A stretch of DNA of 64,000 nt from Roseivirga sp. BDSF3-8 (GTDB lineage Bacteria > Bacteroidota > Bacteroidia > Cytophagales > Cyclobacteriaceae), in the NCBI RefSeq assembly GCF_041449215.1, contig NZ_JBGNFV010000001.1, positions 2,517,001 through 2,581,000 of the forward strand, given 5' to 3'. A program made the position numbers and the translations under genes. The notes beneath the pieces were generated by a model. It ran no database searches. It saw only the letters and a program-made list of their open reading frames with translations, and was not told the DNA's origin. This document shows positions 26,272-34,696 of this stretch, one piece after another. Positions within the stretch are counted from its first letter, which is position 1, and every line of letters begins with the position of its first letter.

Positions 26272-27360
26272 TTAAAGTTCCAACCCCTCCAAAAGCCGGA
26301 TGTAGTGCGCGATGCCCTCCCGGATCTCGGGTAGCCGGATAAACTCATCGGCCGTGTGAGACCGGGCCGAGTCTCCGGGGCCAGTCTTAACCGAGGGGAA
26401 GGGCATCAGGGCCTGATCGGAGAGGGTGGGCGAGCCGTAAGTGGCCAGGCCAAGCTCCCCGGCACGCTGCACGATAGGGTGGTCCCTTGCTATGCCCGAG
26501 GAGTTAAGCCGGGTGCTGCGGGCTTTTACCTCACAGTCTTTTTCTATGCCTTGCACATGCTCCTGTATCATAGTTAGCAGCTCTTCATTGCCATAGCATT
26601 CGTTCGTGCGTACATCTACCACAAAGCGGCAGGCATCCGGCACCACATTGTGCTGGGTGCCCGCTTCTATTTGGGTAACGGACATCTTTACGGGGCCTAA
26701 CATATCCGAAACACCTGGAAACTCATGGCCGCGAAACCATTGAATAACGGGAATGGCTTTGTAGAGCGCATTTTCGCCTTCCTGGCGGGCGGCATGACCT
26801 GCCTTGCCGTGCACGGTGCAGTCCAGCACCATCAGGCCCCTTTCCGCTACGGCCAGTTGCAGCAAGGTAGGCTCACCCACGATGGCCAGGTCTATGGGCC
26901 CTAATTCCGGCAAAATGGACTGCACACCCCCGGGACCGGATACTTCCTCTTCGGCGGTGATGGCGACCATGAGGCGGTAGGGGAGCTGTGGCTGGCGACT
27001 GAGGTGCAGGAAGACAGCCAGCATGCTAACGGCAGAGGCACCGGCGTCATTACTGCCCAGCCCGTACAGCGTATCGCCTTCCAGGGTCGGGGTGAAAGGG
27101 TCTCGCTGCCAGCCGGAGACGGGCTTTACCGTATCATGGTGGGAGTTGAGTAAAATAGTGGGGGCACCGGCGGCATGGTTTTCCGCAAGGCACCACACAT
27201 TATTGCCCTGGCGCTGCGGGCTATGGCCGTGATCCTGCAAAAAGCGGAATATCAGGTCTGCCGTGCCCTCCTCCTCCCTGGAAAAGGAAGGCGTGCCGAT
27301 GAGCGTCTTCAGCAGGTCCACAGCCGCCTGGTAGTATAGAGTGTCAGTCGTTACAGGCAT
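26272..27360 (-). CDS. argE: M20 family deacetylase of the arginine pathway (ArgE-like)
   Basis: 362 residues of the M20 metallopeptidase family with both zinc-site segments: NSHHDTVKP and GSNDAGASAVSML, the catalytic TAEEEVSGPGG, VGEPT and a dimerisation domain (KAGHAARQ). In this cluster it should remove the acyl group from N-acyl-citrulline (or N-acyl-ornithine) after the ArgF' step. The acyl group, acetyl or succinyl, is not fixed by sequence. The start overlaps argB by ten bases, so translation is probably coupled. Confidence 0.88.
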   Translation of the reverse strand: MPVTTDTLYYQAAVDLLKTLIGTPSFSREEEGTADLIFRFLQDHGHSPQRQGNNVWCLAENHAAGAPTILLNSHHDTVKPVSGWQRDPFTPTLEGDTLYGLGSNDAGASAVSMLAVFLHLSRQPQLPYRLMVAITAEEEVSGPGGVQSILPELGPIDLAIVGEPTLLQLAVAERGLMVLDCTVHGKAGHAARQEGENALYKAIPVIQWFRGHEFPGVSDMLGPVKMSVTQIEAGTQHNVVPDACRFVVDVRTNECYGNEELLTMIQEHVQGIEKDCEVKARSTRLNSSGIARDHPIVQRAGELGLATYGSPTLSDQALMPFPSVKTGPGDSARSHTADEFIRLPEIREGIAHYIRLLEGLEL

Positions 27361-28130
27361 AGGGTGGTTCCATTTTCAGGGTGGTCAATATCGGTAGCGA
27401 GGCAAATGCGTATGCACTGCACCCCCTCATTGAGAGCATCAAAGGCATTATCCAGCTTAGGGATCATGCCATCGGCAATCACGTCTTCTTTTTTCAAAGC
27501 AATGTAATCCTGCGCATTGATGGCAGGTATGACCGAGTCGGGGTCCCGGATGTCTCTCAGCACGCCTTTTTTCTCAAAGGCATAGATGAGCGTGGTGGCA
27601 TAGTGCCTGGCCAGGGCGCGGGCCAATCCGGAGGCAATGGTATCGGCATTCGTGTTCATCATACTCCCCTGCCCGTCATGCGTAAGCGGTGCCACCACCG
27701 GGGTGAAGCCTCCGGCCAATAGGCTCATTAAAAGGCCCGTGTTAATGTGCGCCCAATCAAAGTCACCGACAAAGCCCCAGTCACGCGTGGCATCCTGTCG
27801 CTTGTGGGCAGGGATGAGGTTGCCATCGGCGCCCGTGAGGCCAAGGGCATTGCAGCCGGTGGCCTGCAGGCTGGCGACGATGCGTTTGTTGATGTCGCCG
27901 CCGTAGACCATGGTCACTATCTGCAGCATAGCGGCATCAGTCATGCGGCGACCCTCTACCATTTGTGCTTTCAGGCCGAGCTTCTCAGCCATTTGCGTAG
28001 CCAGTTTACCACCGCCGTGCACAAGTACTTTGTGACCGGGCAGGTGGGTGAAATGCTTCAGCACCTCCTGCAAAAGGATGGGGTCATCCACTACGTTGCC
28101 GCCGATCTTTATGACTGTCAGGTTTTCCAT
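27351..28130 (-). CDS. argB: N-acylglutamate kinase
   Basis: 259 residues of the amino-acid kinase family; phosphorylates N-acetyl- (or N-succinyl-) glutamate. Motifs: KIGGNVVDD (phosphate loop), LVHGGGKLAT (substrate Gly-rich loop), GRRMTDAAMLQIV and GLTGADGNL. The C-terminus (AFDALNEGVQCIRICLATDI) matches the family. It sits three bases after argF' and overlaps argE by ten bases. Confidence 0.94.
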   Translation of the reverse strand: MENLTVIKIGGNVVDDPILLQEVLKHFTHLPGHKVLVHGGGKLATQMAEKLGLKAQMVEGRRMTDAAMLQIVTMVYGGDINKRIVASLQATGCNALGLTGADGNLIPAHKRQDATRDWGFVGDFDWAHINTGLLMSLLAGGFTPVVAPLTHDGQGSMMNTNADTIASGLARALARHYATTLIYAFEKKGVLRDIRDPDSVIPAINAQDYIALKKEDVIADGMIPKLDNAFDALNEGVQCIRICLATDIDHPENGTTLCL

Positions 28131-28133
28131 GGC

Positions 28134-29075
28134 TCAGAGCGTTTCCAGCATTTTCTTCAGTACCAGTTGCGCCGTCCATAGCCTGTTTTCCGCCTGTTTA
28201 ATCACAAGGCTGTTATCAATGACAGCATCAGTGGCAATAACATTGCGGCGGATGGGCAGGCAGTGCATGAAACGGGCCTTATTGGTCAGGGCCATCTTTT
28301 CCTCCGTCACCATCCAGCCCTTGTCCTGGCTTAACACCTTTCCGTAGTCCTGGTAGCTGCTCCAGTTTTTGGCGTATACAAAATCTGCCCCGGCAAGTGC
28401 CTCCTCCTGGTTGTGGGTGATGGGTGTATCTTTAACAATATGCGGTGCCAACTCATACCCTTCCGGATGGGTAACTACGAGGTTCATACCTCCCCCCTGC
28501 ATCCACTCGACAAAGGCATTAGGTACGGCCTGGGGCAGAGCCTTGGGGTGGGGTGCCCAGGTGAGTACGACTTTTGGTTTGGTAATCTGCTTGTGCTCAG
28601 TCACCGTGAGCAGATCCGCAAAGCCTTGCAGGGGATGGCTGGTCGCGCTTTCGAGGCTGATTACCGGTACCTGGCTGTGCTTCAGAAAAGCCTCCATCAC
28701 CTTTTCTTCATAATCTTCTTCACGGTTCTTCAGGCCGGGGAAGCTGCGCACTCCCATGATATCACAGTATTGCGACATCACATTTACCGCCTCTTTTACA
28801 TGCTCCTGTGTGCTGCCGTCCATTACGGTACCCTGGCTGTACTCGAGTTGCCAGCTATCCTGCCCGACATTAAGCACCATCACGTTCATGCCGAGATTGT
28901 AAGCGGCCCGCTGGGTGCTCATGCGGGTGCGCAGGCTGGGGTTAAAAAATACCAGACCCAGTGTCTTATTTTCGCCCAGGTGCTTATGGGCAAAGGGGCT
29001 TTGCTTGAGGGACTGCGCCTCACTTAGCCATTGCTGTATGTCGGGTACGTCGTGTACGGAGGTGAATTTTTTCAT
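28134..29075 (-). CDS. argF': N-acyl-ornithine carbamoyltransferase (ArgF')
   Basis: 313 residues. FNPSLRTRMSTQ is the carbamoyl-phosphate motif and HCLPIRRN replaces the HCLP of ordinary ornithine carbamoyltransferase, as in the acylated-substrate family (acetylornithine or succinylornithine transcarbamylase). TWAPHPKALPQAVPNAF also matches that family. The residue that decides acetyl versus succinyl substrate in characterised enzymes (Glu or Pro before EH) is Gln90 here (GSTQEH), so the acyl group is open. It overlaps argD by four bases (ATGA) and precedes argB by three. Confidence 0.92.
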   Translation of the reverse strand: MKKFTSVHDVPDIQQWLSEAQSLKQSPFAHKHLGENKTLGLVFFNPSLRTRMSTQRAAYNLGMNVMVLNVGQDSWQLEYSQGTVMDGSTQEHVKEAVNVMSQYCDIMGVRSFPGLKNREEDYEEKVMEAFLKHSQVPVISLESATSHPLQGFADLLTVTEHKQITKPKVVLTWAPHPKALPQAVPNAFVEWMQGGGMNLVVTHPEGYELAPHIVKDTPITHNQEEALAGADFVYAKNWSSYQDYGKVLSQDKGWMVTEEKMALTNKARFMHCLPIRRNVIATDAVIDNSLVIKQAENRLWTAQLVLKKMLETL

Positions 29076-30226
29076 GATAGACTATGCTGCTCGGTACCGG
29101 CCTCTATGGCGGCTTTTAGTTTGGAAATAAAGGTGTCTGCGGCTTTGCGCCCGATGGTGAGCGGAGGCAGCAGCCGTATCTCGTCCGGACGGGAGGAGCT
29201 GCCGGTAAGTACCCGGGCTTCCTGTACCAGGTGTTTTTTTATTTCGGGTAAATGGCCGTCCAGCCGTATGCCGAGCATGAGGCCTTTACCCATTACTTCC
29301 TTCACATGAGGTAGGGAGCGGAGCTGATCTTCCAGGTACTTACCAATATGCCCCGCATGGGTGATGAGCTTATCCTTTTCCATGACCTCCAGCACAGCAA
29401 GGGCAGCGGCACAGGCGAGGGGGTTGCCGCCAAATGTGGTGCCCAGCATGCCATGTCTGGCCTCAAACGTAGGACTGATGAGTACACCACCAATGGGGAA
29501 GCCATTACCCATACCCTTGGCAATGGTGATAAGGTCGGGGGTGACGCGGGCATGCTGATGGGCGAAGAACTTGCCGGTACGTCCGTAGCCGGACTGGATC
29601 TCATCGCAGATAAAGACGACTTCATGCTTTTGGCATAGGGTCTGGATGTCCTGCATAAAACCCTGATCCGGTACGTAAATACCGCCTACCCCGCGAATAC
29701 CCTCGATGATGACAGCGCATACATCGCCAGCGGCCAGGGTTTCTTCCAGCAACGCACTGTTTTCCGGCTCCAGGATGACCACCTCCGCGCCGGAGTTGAC
29801 GGGCGCTTGTATGGCGGCATTGTCGGTAATACTGACGGCGCCGGAGGTACGCCCGTGAAAACCGCCCTTAAAAGCGACAATTTTTTTCTTACCCGTATGA
29901 AAGGAGGCTACCTTCAGGGCATTTTCTACGGCTTCGGCTCCTGAGTTGCAGAGAAAAAGGCTGTAGTCTTCATAGCGGGATAATTTGCCGAGTTTACAGG
30001 CGAGGGTGTCACGCATGGTGAACTTTACGGCATTGGAGTAATAGCCTATCTGGTGTAGCTGGTTGGTGATGGCCTGCATATACTCGGGGTGGCTGTGTCC
30101 AATGGAGATCACGGCATGTCCTCCGTAAAAATCGAGGTAGGCATTGCCCTCCACATCATACACATAGTGCCCGGAAGCTGATGCCAGCTCCACATCCATC
30201 ATTTTATATACATCAAAAAGCTCCAT
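29072..30226 (-). CDS. argD: N-acylornithine aminotransferase
   Basis: 384-residue class III PLP aminotransferase converting N-acylglutamate semialdehyde to N-acylornithine. Features: NSGAEAVENALK, FHGRTSGAVSIT, ICDEIQSGYGRTG and the PLP lysine in ITIAKGMGNGFPIGG. It is distinct from the second class III enzyme in the window (RocD at 59622), which has the ornithine aminotransferase signature. It overlaps argF' by four bases; its upstream spacer to proC holds a 70-bp inverted repeat. Confidence 0.92.
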   Translation of the reverse strand: MELFDVYKMMDVELASASGHYVYDVEGNAYLDFYGGHAVISIGHSHPEYMQAITNQLHQIGYYSNAVKFTMRDTLACKLGKLSRYEDYSLFLCNSGAEAVENALKVASFHTGKKKIVAFKGGFHGRTSGAVSITDNAAIQAPVNSGAEVVILEPENSALLEETLAAGDVCAVIIEGIRGVGGIYVPDQGFMQDIQTLCQKHEVVFICDEIQSGYGRTGKFFAHQHARVTPDLITIAKGMGNGFPIGGVLISPTFEARHGMLGTTFGGNPLACAAALAVLEVMEKDKLITHAGHIGKYLEDQLRSLPHVKEVMGKGLMLGIRLDGHLPEIKKHLVQEARVLTGSSSRPDEIRLLPPLTIGRKAADTFISKLKAAIEAGTEQHSLS

Positions 30227-30360
30227 ATGCTTTAGGTTTTGTTTGTTTTAAATCGCTATGTGCTGGTTAGCCATAGCTGTCAATTCAAGCATTGCTCTAA
30301 TGAAATTACCCTCCTCGGAGGGTCGGCCTCAAATGGCCATTTAGAACTCAAATAAAGATT

Positions 30361-30430
30361 CCGGGGTGGGTTAGACTGTAGGTGTAAGCTGAAATAGTGG
30401 ATTTTTACTCCAGCTTTAGACCCACCCCGG
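30361..30430. repeat. 70-bp inverted repeat in the proC-argD spacer
   Basis: CCGGGGTGGGT (30361-30371) pairs perfectly with ACCCACCCCGG (30420-30430), and inner AAGCTG pairs with CAGCTT, giving a long hairpin with outer and inner arms. The rest of the 334-base spacer (30227-30560) shows no gene. It could be a mobile palindromic repeat or an RNA stem that attenuates read-through into argD. Confidence 0.6.
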
Positions 30431-30560
30431 CATGAACCTTTTCCAATCCAAAAAAATTTCTGCGCCTGCCCCTCCCAAAAGGGTATTAACTTTTATACAT
30501 TGATTTACAGTATGTTATCTCCCTTATTTGACGGCTATCCCCTTTCGTAGAAGAATTCCT

Positions 30561-31391
30561 TTAATCATCTTTCATCCCTTTTATCCGCTGGTGGCTGGTG
30601 ACGAGGCCGCGGATGAGGGCGGAACTGAACCCGTGGTGCTCCATCTCGTTGAGGCCGGCAATGGTGCAGCCTTTAGGAGTGGTGACGCGGTCGATCTCCT
30701 GTTCGGGATGGCTACCGTTTGCGGCCAGTAATCCGCTGGTGCCTTTACTTACCTGCACGGCGATCTTTAGGGCATCTGCCGCATCGAAACCTAGCTGAAT
30801 GCCTCCCTGGGTGGCGGCCCTGATGAATCGCATGTAAAAGGCAATGCCGCTGGCGCAGAGCACAGTGGCAGCCGCCATCAGTTCTTCCTCTATCACAAGT
30901 GTACTGCCCAGGCAGTCGAACATGTCCTGTACCTCTGCCTTGACCTCAGCGGCTTTTTCATTGAAAGCCAGGCAGGTCATGGACTCATGAATGGCAATGG
31001 CCGTATTGGGCATGCTGCGGATAATGGCAAAGTCCTTTCCGACACCTTCGGCGATCTGCGTAATACTCACACTGGTGATGACGCTGATGAGCACGTGGCT
31101 CCCGGGCTGCAGGTAGGGCTTAATCTCATCCAGCAGAGCGGGAAGCTGGGCAGGCTGTACGCAGAGCATGATGTAGCGGCTATCCTGCACGGCTTTTATG
31201 TTGTCCTCAGTAACCTGTATGCCCTTTTCGGACAGGTACGCGATGCTGTGGGTGTTACGACGAGTGATCGTAATATCCTCCGCCCTGTATTTTCCATTGC
31301 TTACCAGTCCTTCAGCGATGGCGGTGCCTAAATTACCGCCGCCCAGTATGGCGATCTTCTCATGGTTCATAGTCGCTTGGTTTTGTTTCAT
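30561..31391 (-). CDS. proC: Pyrroline-5-carboxylate reductase
   Basis: 276 residues; reduces pyrroline-5-carboxylate to proline with NAD(P)H. The N-terminal Rossmann motif GGGNLGTAIAEGL, MPNTAIAIHESMTCLAF and the C-terminal VTTPKGCTIAGLNEMEHHGF (the P5CR signature) are all present. The ATG at 31370 (MNHEKIAILGGG) is an alternative start seven codons downstream. Its place inside the arginine cluster links proline and arginine synthesis, both drawn from glutamate. It is bounded on both sides by repeat-containing spacers. Confidence 0.92.
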   Translation of the reverse strand: MKQNQATMNHEKIAILGGGNLGTAIAEGLVSNGKYRAEDITITRRNTHSIAYLSEKGIQVTEDNIKAVQDSRYIMLCVQPAQLPALLDEIKPYLQPGSHVLISVITSVSITQIAEGVGKDFAIIRSMPNTAIAIHESMTCLAFNEKAAEVKAEVQDMFDCLGSTLVIEEELMAAATVLCASGIAFYMRFIRAATQGGIQLGFDAADALKIAVQVSKGTSGLLAANGSHPEQEIDRVTTPKGCTIAGLNEMEHHGFSSALIRGLVTSHQRIKGMKDD

Positions 31392-31420
31392 TTGCTATGT
31401 GCTGGTTGTATGTGTACTGC

Positions 31421-31552
31421 CTGACCCCGTCCGCTGACTAGCGGATGGGGAATTTTTTGTATGGCTAATACTTCAACTGGTTCGAGATTAGCGAAGTGTA
31501 TCTCGTCCAGAGTGGATTGGACCTATTATTTAAGTTTAGTTTTTAACTGAAC
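31421..31552. repeat. Hairpin chain related to the 291-bp tandem unit
   Basis: In the proC-argC spacer, three hairpins follow the same order as in the array at 21.6 kb: CCCC-G-TCCGCT...AGCGGA-T-GGGG (31425-31450), CTGGTTCGAGAT...ATCTCGTCCAG (31477-31510) and GTTTAGTT...AACTGAAC (near 31530-31550). Stem sequences differ from the array, but pairing is kept (GGGAT/ATCCC has become GAGAT/ATCTC). Confidence 0.65.
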
Positions 31553-31730
31553 AGTCTTGCAGACCGCACTCCCCCAAGGGGCTAATAGCTGAGCAGCTAA
31601 TCCTGGCTGTTCGATGCCTGGGGGCATAAATCAACCTTAGTGCATGCGAAGTCGAACGCGACCCGGTATCAATTTCGCGTAGGTGGCAACCACGGCCCAT
31701 TCCGGGCGAGATCAACCCCGCGGTATTTAA

Positions 31731-31760
31731 GATGAGAAAACGTACCAGCGTTTTCTCATC
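31731..31760. repeat. 12-bp inverted repeat downstream of argC
   Basis: GATGAGAAAACG (31731-31742) and CGTTTTCTCATC (31749-31760) form a perfect stem with a 6-base loop, 28 bases after the argC stop. It may end argG-argC transcription, but only TT follows on the minus strand. The rest of the 396-base spacer has no gene. Confidence 0.5.
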
Positions 31761-31787
31761 AGGGGAGGGCATTCTTTAGCTATGTTC

Positions 31788-32759
31788 TCAATACTTCACC
31801 GGTTTCATCATGAGCCCGTCGGTTTCTTCCAGGCCGAACATAAGGTTCATGTTTTGCACAGCCTGGCCGGAGGCGCCTTTTAGTAAATTATCTATGGCGC
31901 TGATCACGAGCAGTTTGTTTCCGTGCTTCTGTACCTGCAGGTAGCAGCGGTTGGTGTTCACTACTGCTTTCAGGTTCACATCCGTATCCGACACCAGCGT
32001 AAAGGGCGTCTCCGCATAGAAAGCTTTGTACAAGGCCCTGGCCTGCTCCTGGTTCAGGCCACAGTTGAGGTAGGCGCTGGCAAATATGCCGCGGGCAAAA
32101 TCTCCCCGCATGGGGATAAAGTTGATCTGCGGCTCAGTATCCGGATCCAGTTGCTTCATGCTCTGGCCGATCTCGGCGAGGTGCTGATGACTAAAAGCCT
32201 TGTAGACGGAGAGGTTATTGGTACGCCAGCTAAAGTGCGTGGTGGCAGAGAGCCCCGCCCCTGCGCCGGTAGCCCCGGTAATGGCGTGTATGTGTACCTC
32301 TTCCTCTTTTAGCAGCCCCTCCTTTGCCAAAGGAAGCAGTGCCAGTTGGATGCCCGTAGCAAAGCAGCCCGGGTTTGCCACATATTTGCTTTTGCGGATG
32401 GCTTCCCTGTTCAGTTCCGGCAGGCCGTAGACGAACTTCCTACCCTCCAGGGTATCGCCGAGGCGGTAGTCCTGGCTCAGGTCTACAACGAACGTATTGT
32501 CAGGAAGCGCATTGGCCTTCAGGAACTCCTTTGCCTTGCCGTGGGGCAGGCATAAGAACAGGATATCCACCTCTTCCACTTCATTGATAAAGATCATATC
32601 CGTAAGCCCCAGAAACTCCGGATGTACCGAAGCCACAGGCTTGCCGCTCTGGCTGTTGCTATACACAAACTGCAGCTTAACGGCCGGGTGCTGCAGCAGT
32701 AACCATATCAGCTCCCCCGCCGTGTAGCCGGTTCCTCCTATAATGCCTGCCCTGATCAT
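31788..32759 (-). CDS. argC: N-acyl-gamma-glutamyl-phosphate reductase
   Basis: 323 residues; reduces N-acylglutamyl phosphate to the semialdehyde with NADPH. Rossmann motif GGTGYTAGELIWLL at the N-terminus, catalytic cysteine in NPGCFATGIQLALLPL, and PMRGDFARGIFAS with the histidine/arginine region of the family (type 1 ArgC). The start overlaps argG's stop by four bases (ATGA), implying coupling. Confidence 0.95.
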   Translation of the reverse strand: MIRAGIIGGTGYTAGELIWLLLQHPAVKLQFVYSNSQSGKPVASVHPEFLGLTDMIFINEVEEVDILFLCLPHGKAKEFLKANALPDNTFVVDLSQDYRLGDTLEGRKFVYGLPELNREAIRKSKYVANPGCFATGIQLALLPLAKEGLLKEEEVHIHAITGATGAGAGLSATTHFSWRTNNLSVYKAFSHQHLAEIGQSMKQLDPDTEPQINFIPMRGDFARGIFASAYLNCGLNQEQARALYKAFYAETPFTLVSDTDVNLKAVVNTNRCYLQVQKHGNKLLVISAIDNLLKGASGQAVQNMNLMFGLEETDGLMMKPVKY

Positions 32760-33955
32760 GCTTCCAGCGGGGTTTGGTGTACGGCATGGTATATTTTCAG
32801 CGAGTTAGCCATCACTTTGGTAAAGCCCTTCACGTCCTCGCCTGTCCAGCCCGTATTTTCCTCGCCGTATTTGCCAAACTGGCTGCTCATCAGGTCATTT
32901 TCCGATTCTATTCCCAGTACCTGAAAGCGGAAGGGCATCAGAGCCACCCGCACGGTGCCGGTCACGTTCTGCTGCGTATCGTCCAGGAACTTCTCTGTGT
33001 TACGCATCACCGGATCCAGGAAGGTGCCTTCGTGCACCATCATACCGTACCAGTTAGCCAGTTGCTCCTTCCAGTACAGTTGCCACTTGGTGAGCGTATG
33101 CTTCTCCAGTTGGTGGTGGGCCTTGATGATCACATAGGAGGCAGCCGCCTCAAAGCCGATTCGTCCCTTAATACCGATTATGGTATCGCCCACGTGATAG
33201 TCGCGGCCGATTGCGTAGGGAGCAGCAAGCTCCTCCAGGTATTGGATGCAGCGTACAGGCTCCTGGTAGTGGCCATTTACGCCTACCAGTTCACCTTTGT
33301 CAAAGTGGAGGGTCACCTCAGAGGGGTCTTCCTTTTTCAGTTGGCTGGGAAATGCCTCATCGGGCAGGGCCTCATGGCTGGTCAGCGTCTCCTTGCCGCC
33401 CACGCTGGTGCCCCACAGCCCCTGGTTGATGGAGTAGGCTGCCTTCGTCCAGTCGCGGACTACCCCCTTGCTGCTGAGGTAGTCTATCTCCTGCTGGCGA
33501 CTTAGGGACTGGTCGCGGATGGGGGTAATGACTTGAATGTCCGGGCAGAGGATGTGAAAGACGAGATCGAAACGTACCTGGTCATTACCCGCGCCGGTAC
33601 TGCCATGGGCGATGTAGGCCGCGCCGGTCTGTTTGGCGTAATTGGCTATGGCAATGGCCTGAAATACGCGTTCGGCACTGACAGACAGGGGGTAGGTGCC
33701 ATTACGCAGTACGTTGCCGAAGATAAGGTACTTTACACATTGTGCGTAAAAGGTCTCTGTTTCTTCCAGCGTAACATAAGAGACTGCCCCAAGCTCAAAG
33801 GCCTTTTGCTCGATCTCTTCCAGCTCTTCCGTACTAAAGCCGCCGGTATTCACTGTAGCCGCGTGTACTTCCAGGCCTTTTTCGTCTTTAAGATACGTTA
33901 CGCAATAGGAGGTGTCCAGCCCGCCGCTAAAGGCAAGCACTACTTTATCGTTCAT
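32756..33955 (-). CDS. argG: Argininosuccinate synthase
   Basis: 399 residues; ligates citrulline and aspartate using ATP. The N-terminal PP-loop AFSGGLDTSYC, HGSTGAGNDQVRFD and LWGTSVGG identify it. It lies second in the cluster, overlapping the GNAT gene by four bases upstream and argC by four bases downstream. Confidence 0.96.
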   Translation of the reverse strand: MNDKVVLAFSGGLDTSYCVTYLKDEKGLEVHAATVNTGGFSTEELEEIEQKAFELGAVSYVTLEETETFYAQCVKYLIFGNVLRNGTYPLSVSAERVFQAIAIANYAKQTGAAYIAHGSTGAGNDQVRFDLVFHILCPDIQVITPIRDQSLSRQQEIDYLSSKGVVRDWTKAAYSINQGLWGTSVGGKETLTSHEALPDEAFPSQLKKEDPSEVTLHFDKGELVGVNGHYQEPVRCIQYLEELAAPYAIGRDYHVGDTIIGIKGRIGFEAAASYVIIKAHHQLEKHTLTKWQLYWKEQLANWYGMMVHEGTFLDPVMRNTEKFLDDTQQNVTGTVRVALMPFRFQVLGIESENDLMSSQFGKYGEENTGWTGEDVKGFTKVMANSLKIYHAVHQTPLEA

Positions 33956-34644
33956 ATGTGAGAGGCTTTTTTAGTTTTGAAAAATGACCTGATCCTGCTG
34001 ATCTTTTCCTTGTTATCCTCCAGCAGAGGACCCTGGCCGGGGTTCGTATCGAGTATTTCCTGTTTAGGCTTGGTGAGCTTTTTCATATTGTCCTTAAGCC
34101 AGGCCATTTTGCTTTCCTTCAGCGGGTCATACAGCATGCCCGTACACAGGCACATTTTGCACTCGTTTCGCTGAAGGATATCGAAGTTCTTACAGCTCTG
34201 ACAGCCCTTCCAGAACTCTTCGTCCTGGGATAGTTCGCTGAAGGTCACCGGCTTGTAGCCCAGGTGGCTGTTGATCTTCATCACGGCCAGGCTCGTGGTG
34301 ATGCCGAAGATCTTTGCTTCGGGATACTTCTTGCGTGACAGTTTGAAGACAGCCTGCTTGATCTTCTTCGCCAGCCCGTGCATACGGTATTCCGGGAGCA
34401 CGATCAGGCCTGAGTTAGCTATGAACTTTGCATGGCTCCAGGTCTCTATGTAGCAGAAGCCAGCCAGCTTACTACCCTCCAGGGCTATTACGGCCTTGCC
34501 TTCGGCGATCTTTTTACGGACATATTCCGGTTGTCTGCGGGCAATGCCCGTGCCGCGTGCCGCTGCGGCAAGAGCATATTCTTCACAGATCTGCTCGGCA
34601 TAGCCAAGGTGTTCAGTACCGGCATCCACAATGGATATCTTCAT
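33952..34644 (-). CDS. GNAT acyltransferase with Cys cluster, probable first arginine enzyme (ArgA-like)
   Basis: 230 residues. A GNAT fold occupies residues ~1-135 (SGLIVLPEYRMHGLAKKIKQ is the acyl-CoA loop). It is followed by a cysteine-rich segment, Cys148-x2-Cys151...Cys162-x2-Cys165-x-Cys167 (GCQSCKNFD, ECKMCLC), resembling a metal-binding knuckle, and a basic tail. It is the first gene of the arginine cluster and no other N-acylglutamate synthase is present, so it is the likely supplier of N-acylglutamate (acetyl or succinyl). The substrate is inference from position. Four-base overlap with argG. Confidence 0.75.
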   Translation of the reverse strand: MKISIVDAGTEHLGYAEQICEEYALAAAARGTGIARRQPEYVRKKIAEGKAVIALEGSKLAGFCYIETWSHAKFIANSGLIVLPEYRMHGLAKKIKQAVFKLSRKKYPEAKIFGITTSLAVMKINSHLGYKPVTFSELSQDEEFWKGCQSCKNFDILQRNECKMCLCTGMLYDPLKESKMAWLKDNMKKLTKPKQEILDTNPGQGPLLEDNKEKISRIRSFFKTKKASHI

Positions 34645-34678
34645 CGGATCAATAGGAAAAATTGGAAATACGTTGTTT

Positions 34679-34696
34679 CAGGCTTGATTAAGCCTG
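34679..34696. promoter_or_regulatory. Hairpin in the arginine operon leader
   Basis: CAGGCTT-GATT-AAGCCTG is a perfect 7-bp stem 35 bases upstream of the first arginine gene (start 34644). It could be an operator or leader hairpin. The further spacer to 35140 holds other GC-rich stems (for example GGACCC/GGGTCC at 35048-35071) and no convincing gene. From 35140 to 35470 it turns A/T-rich. Confidence 0.35.

Noticed and set aside
31536-31772. 78-residue minus-strand protein in the argC-proC spacer
   Set aside because: The region consists of palindromic repeats related to others in the window; the frame has no protein features.
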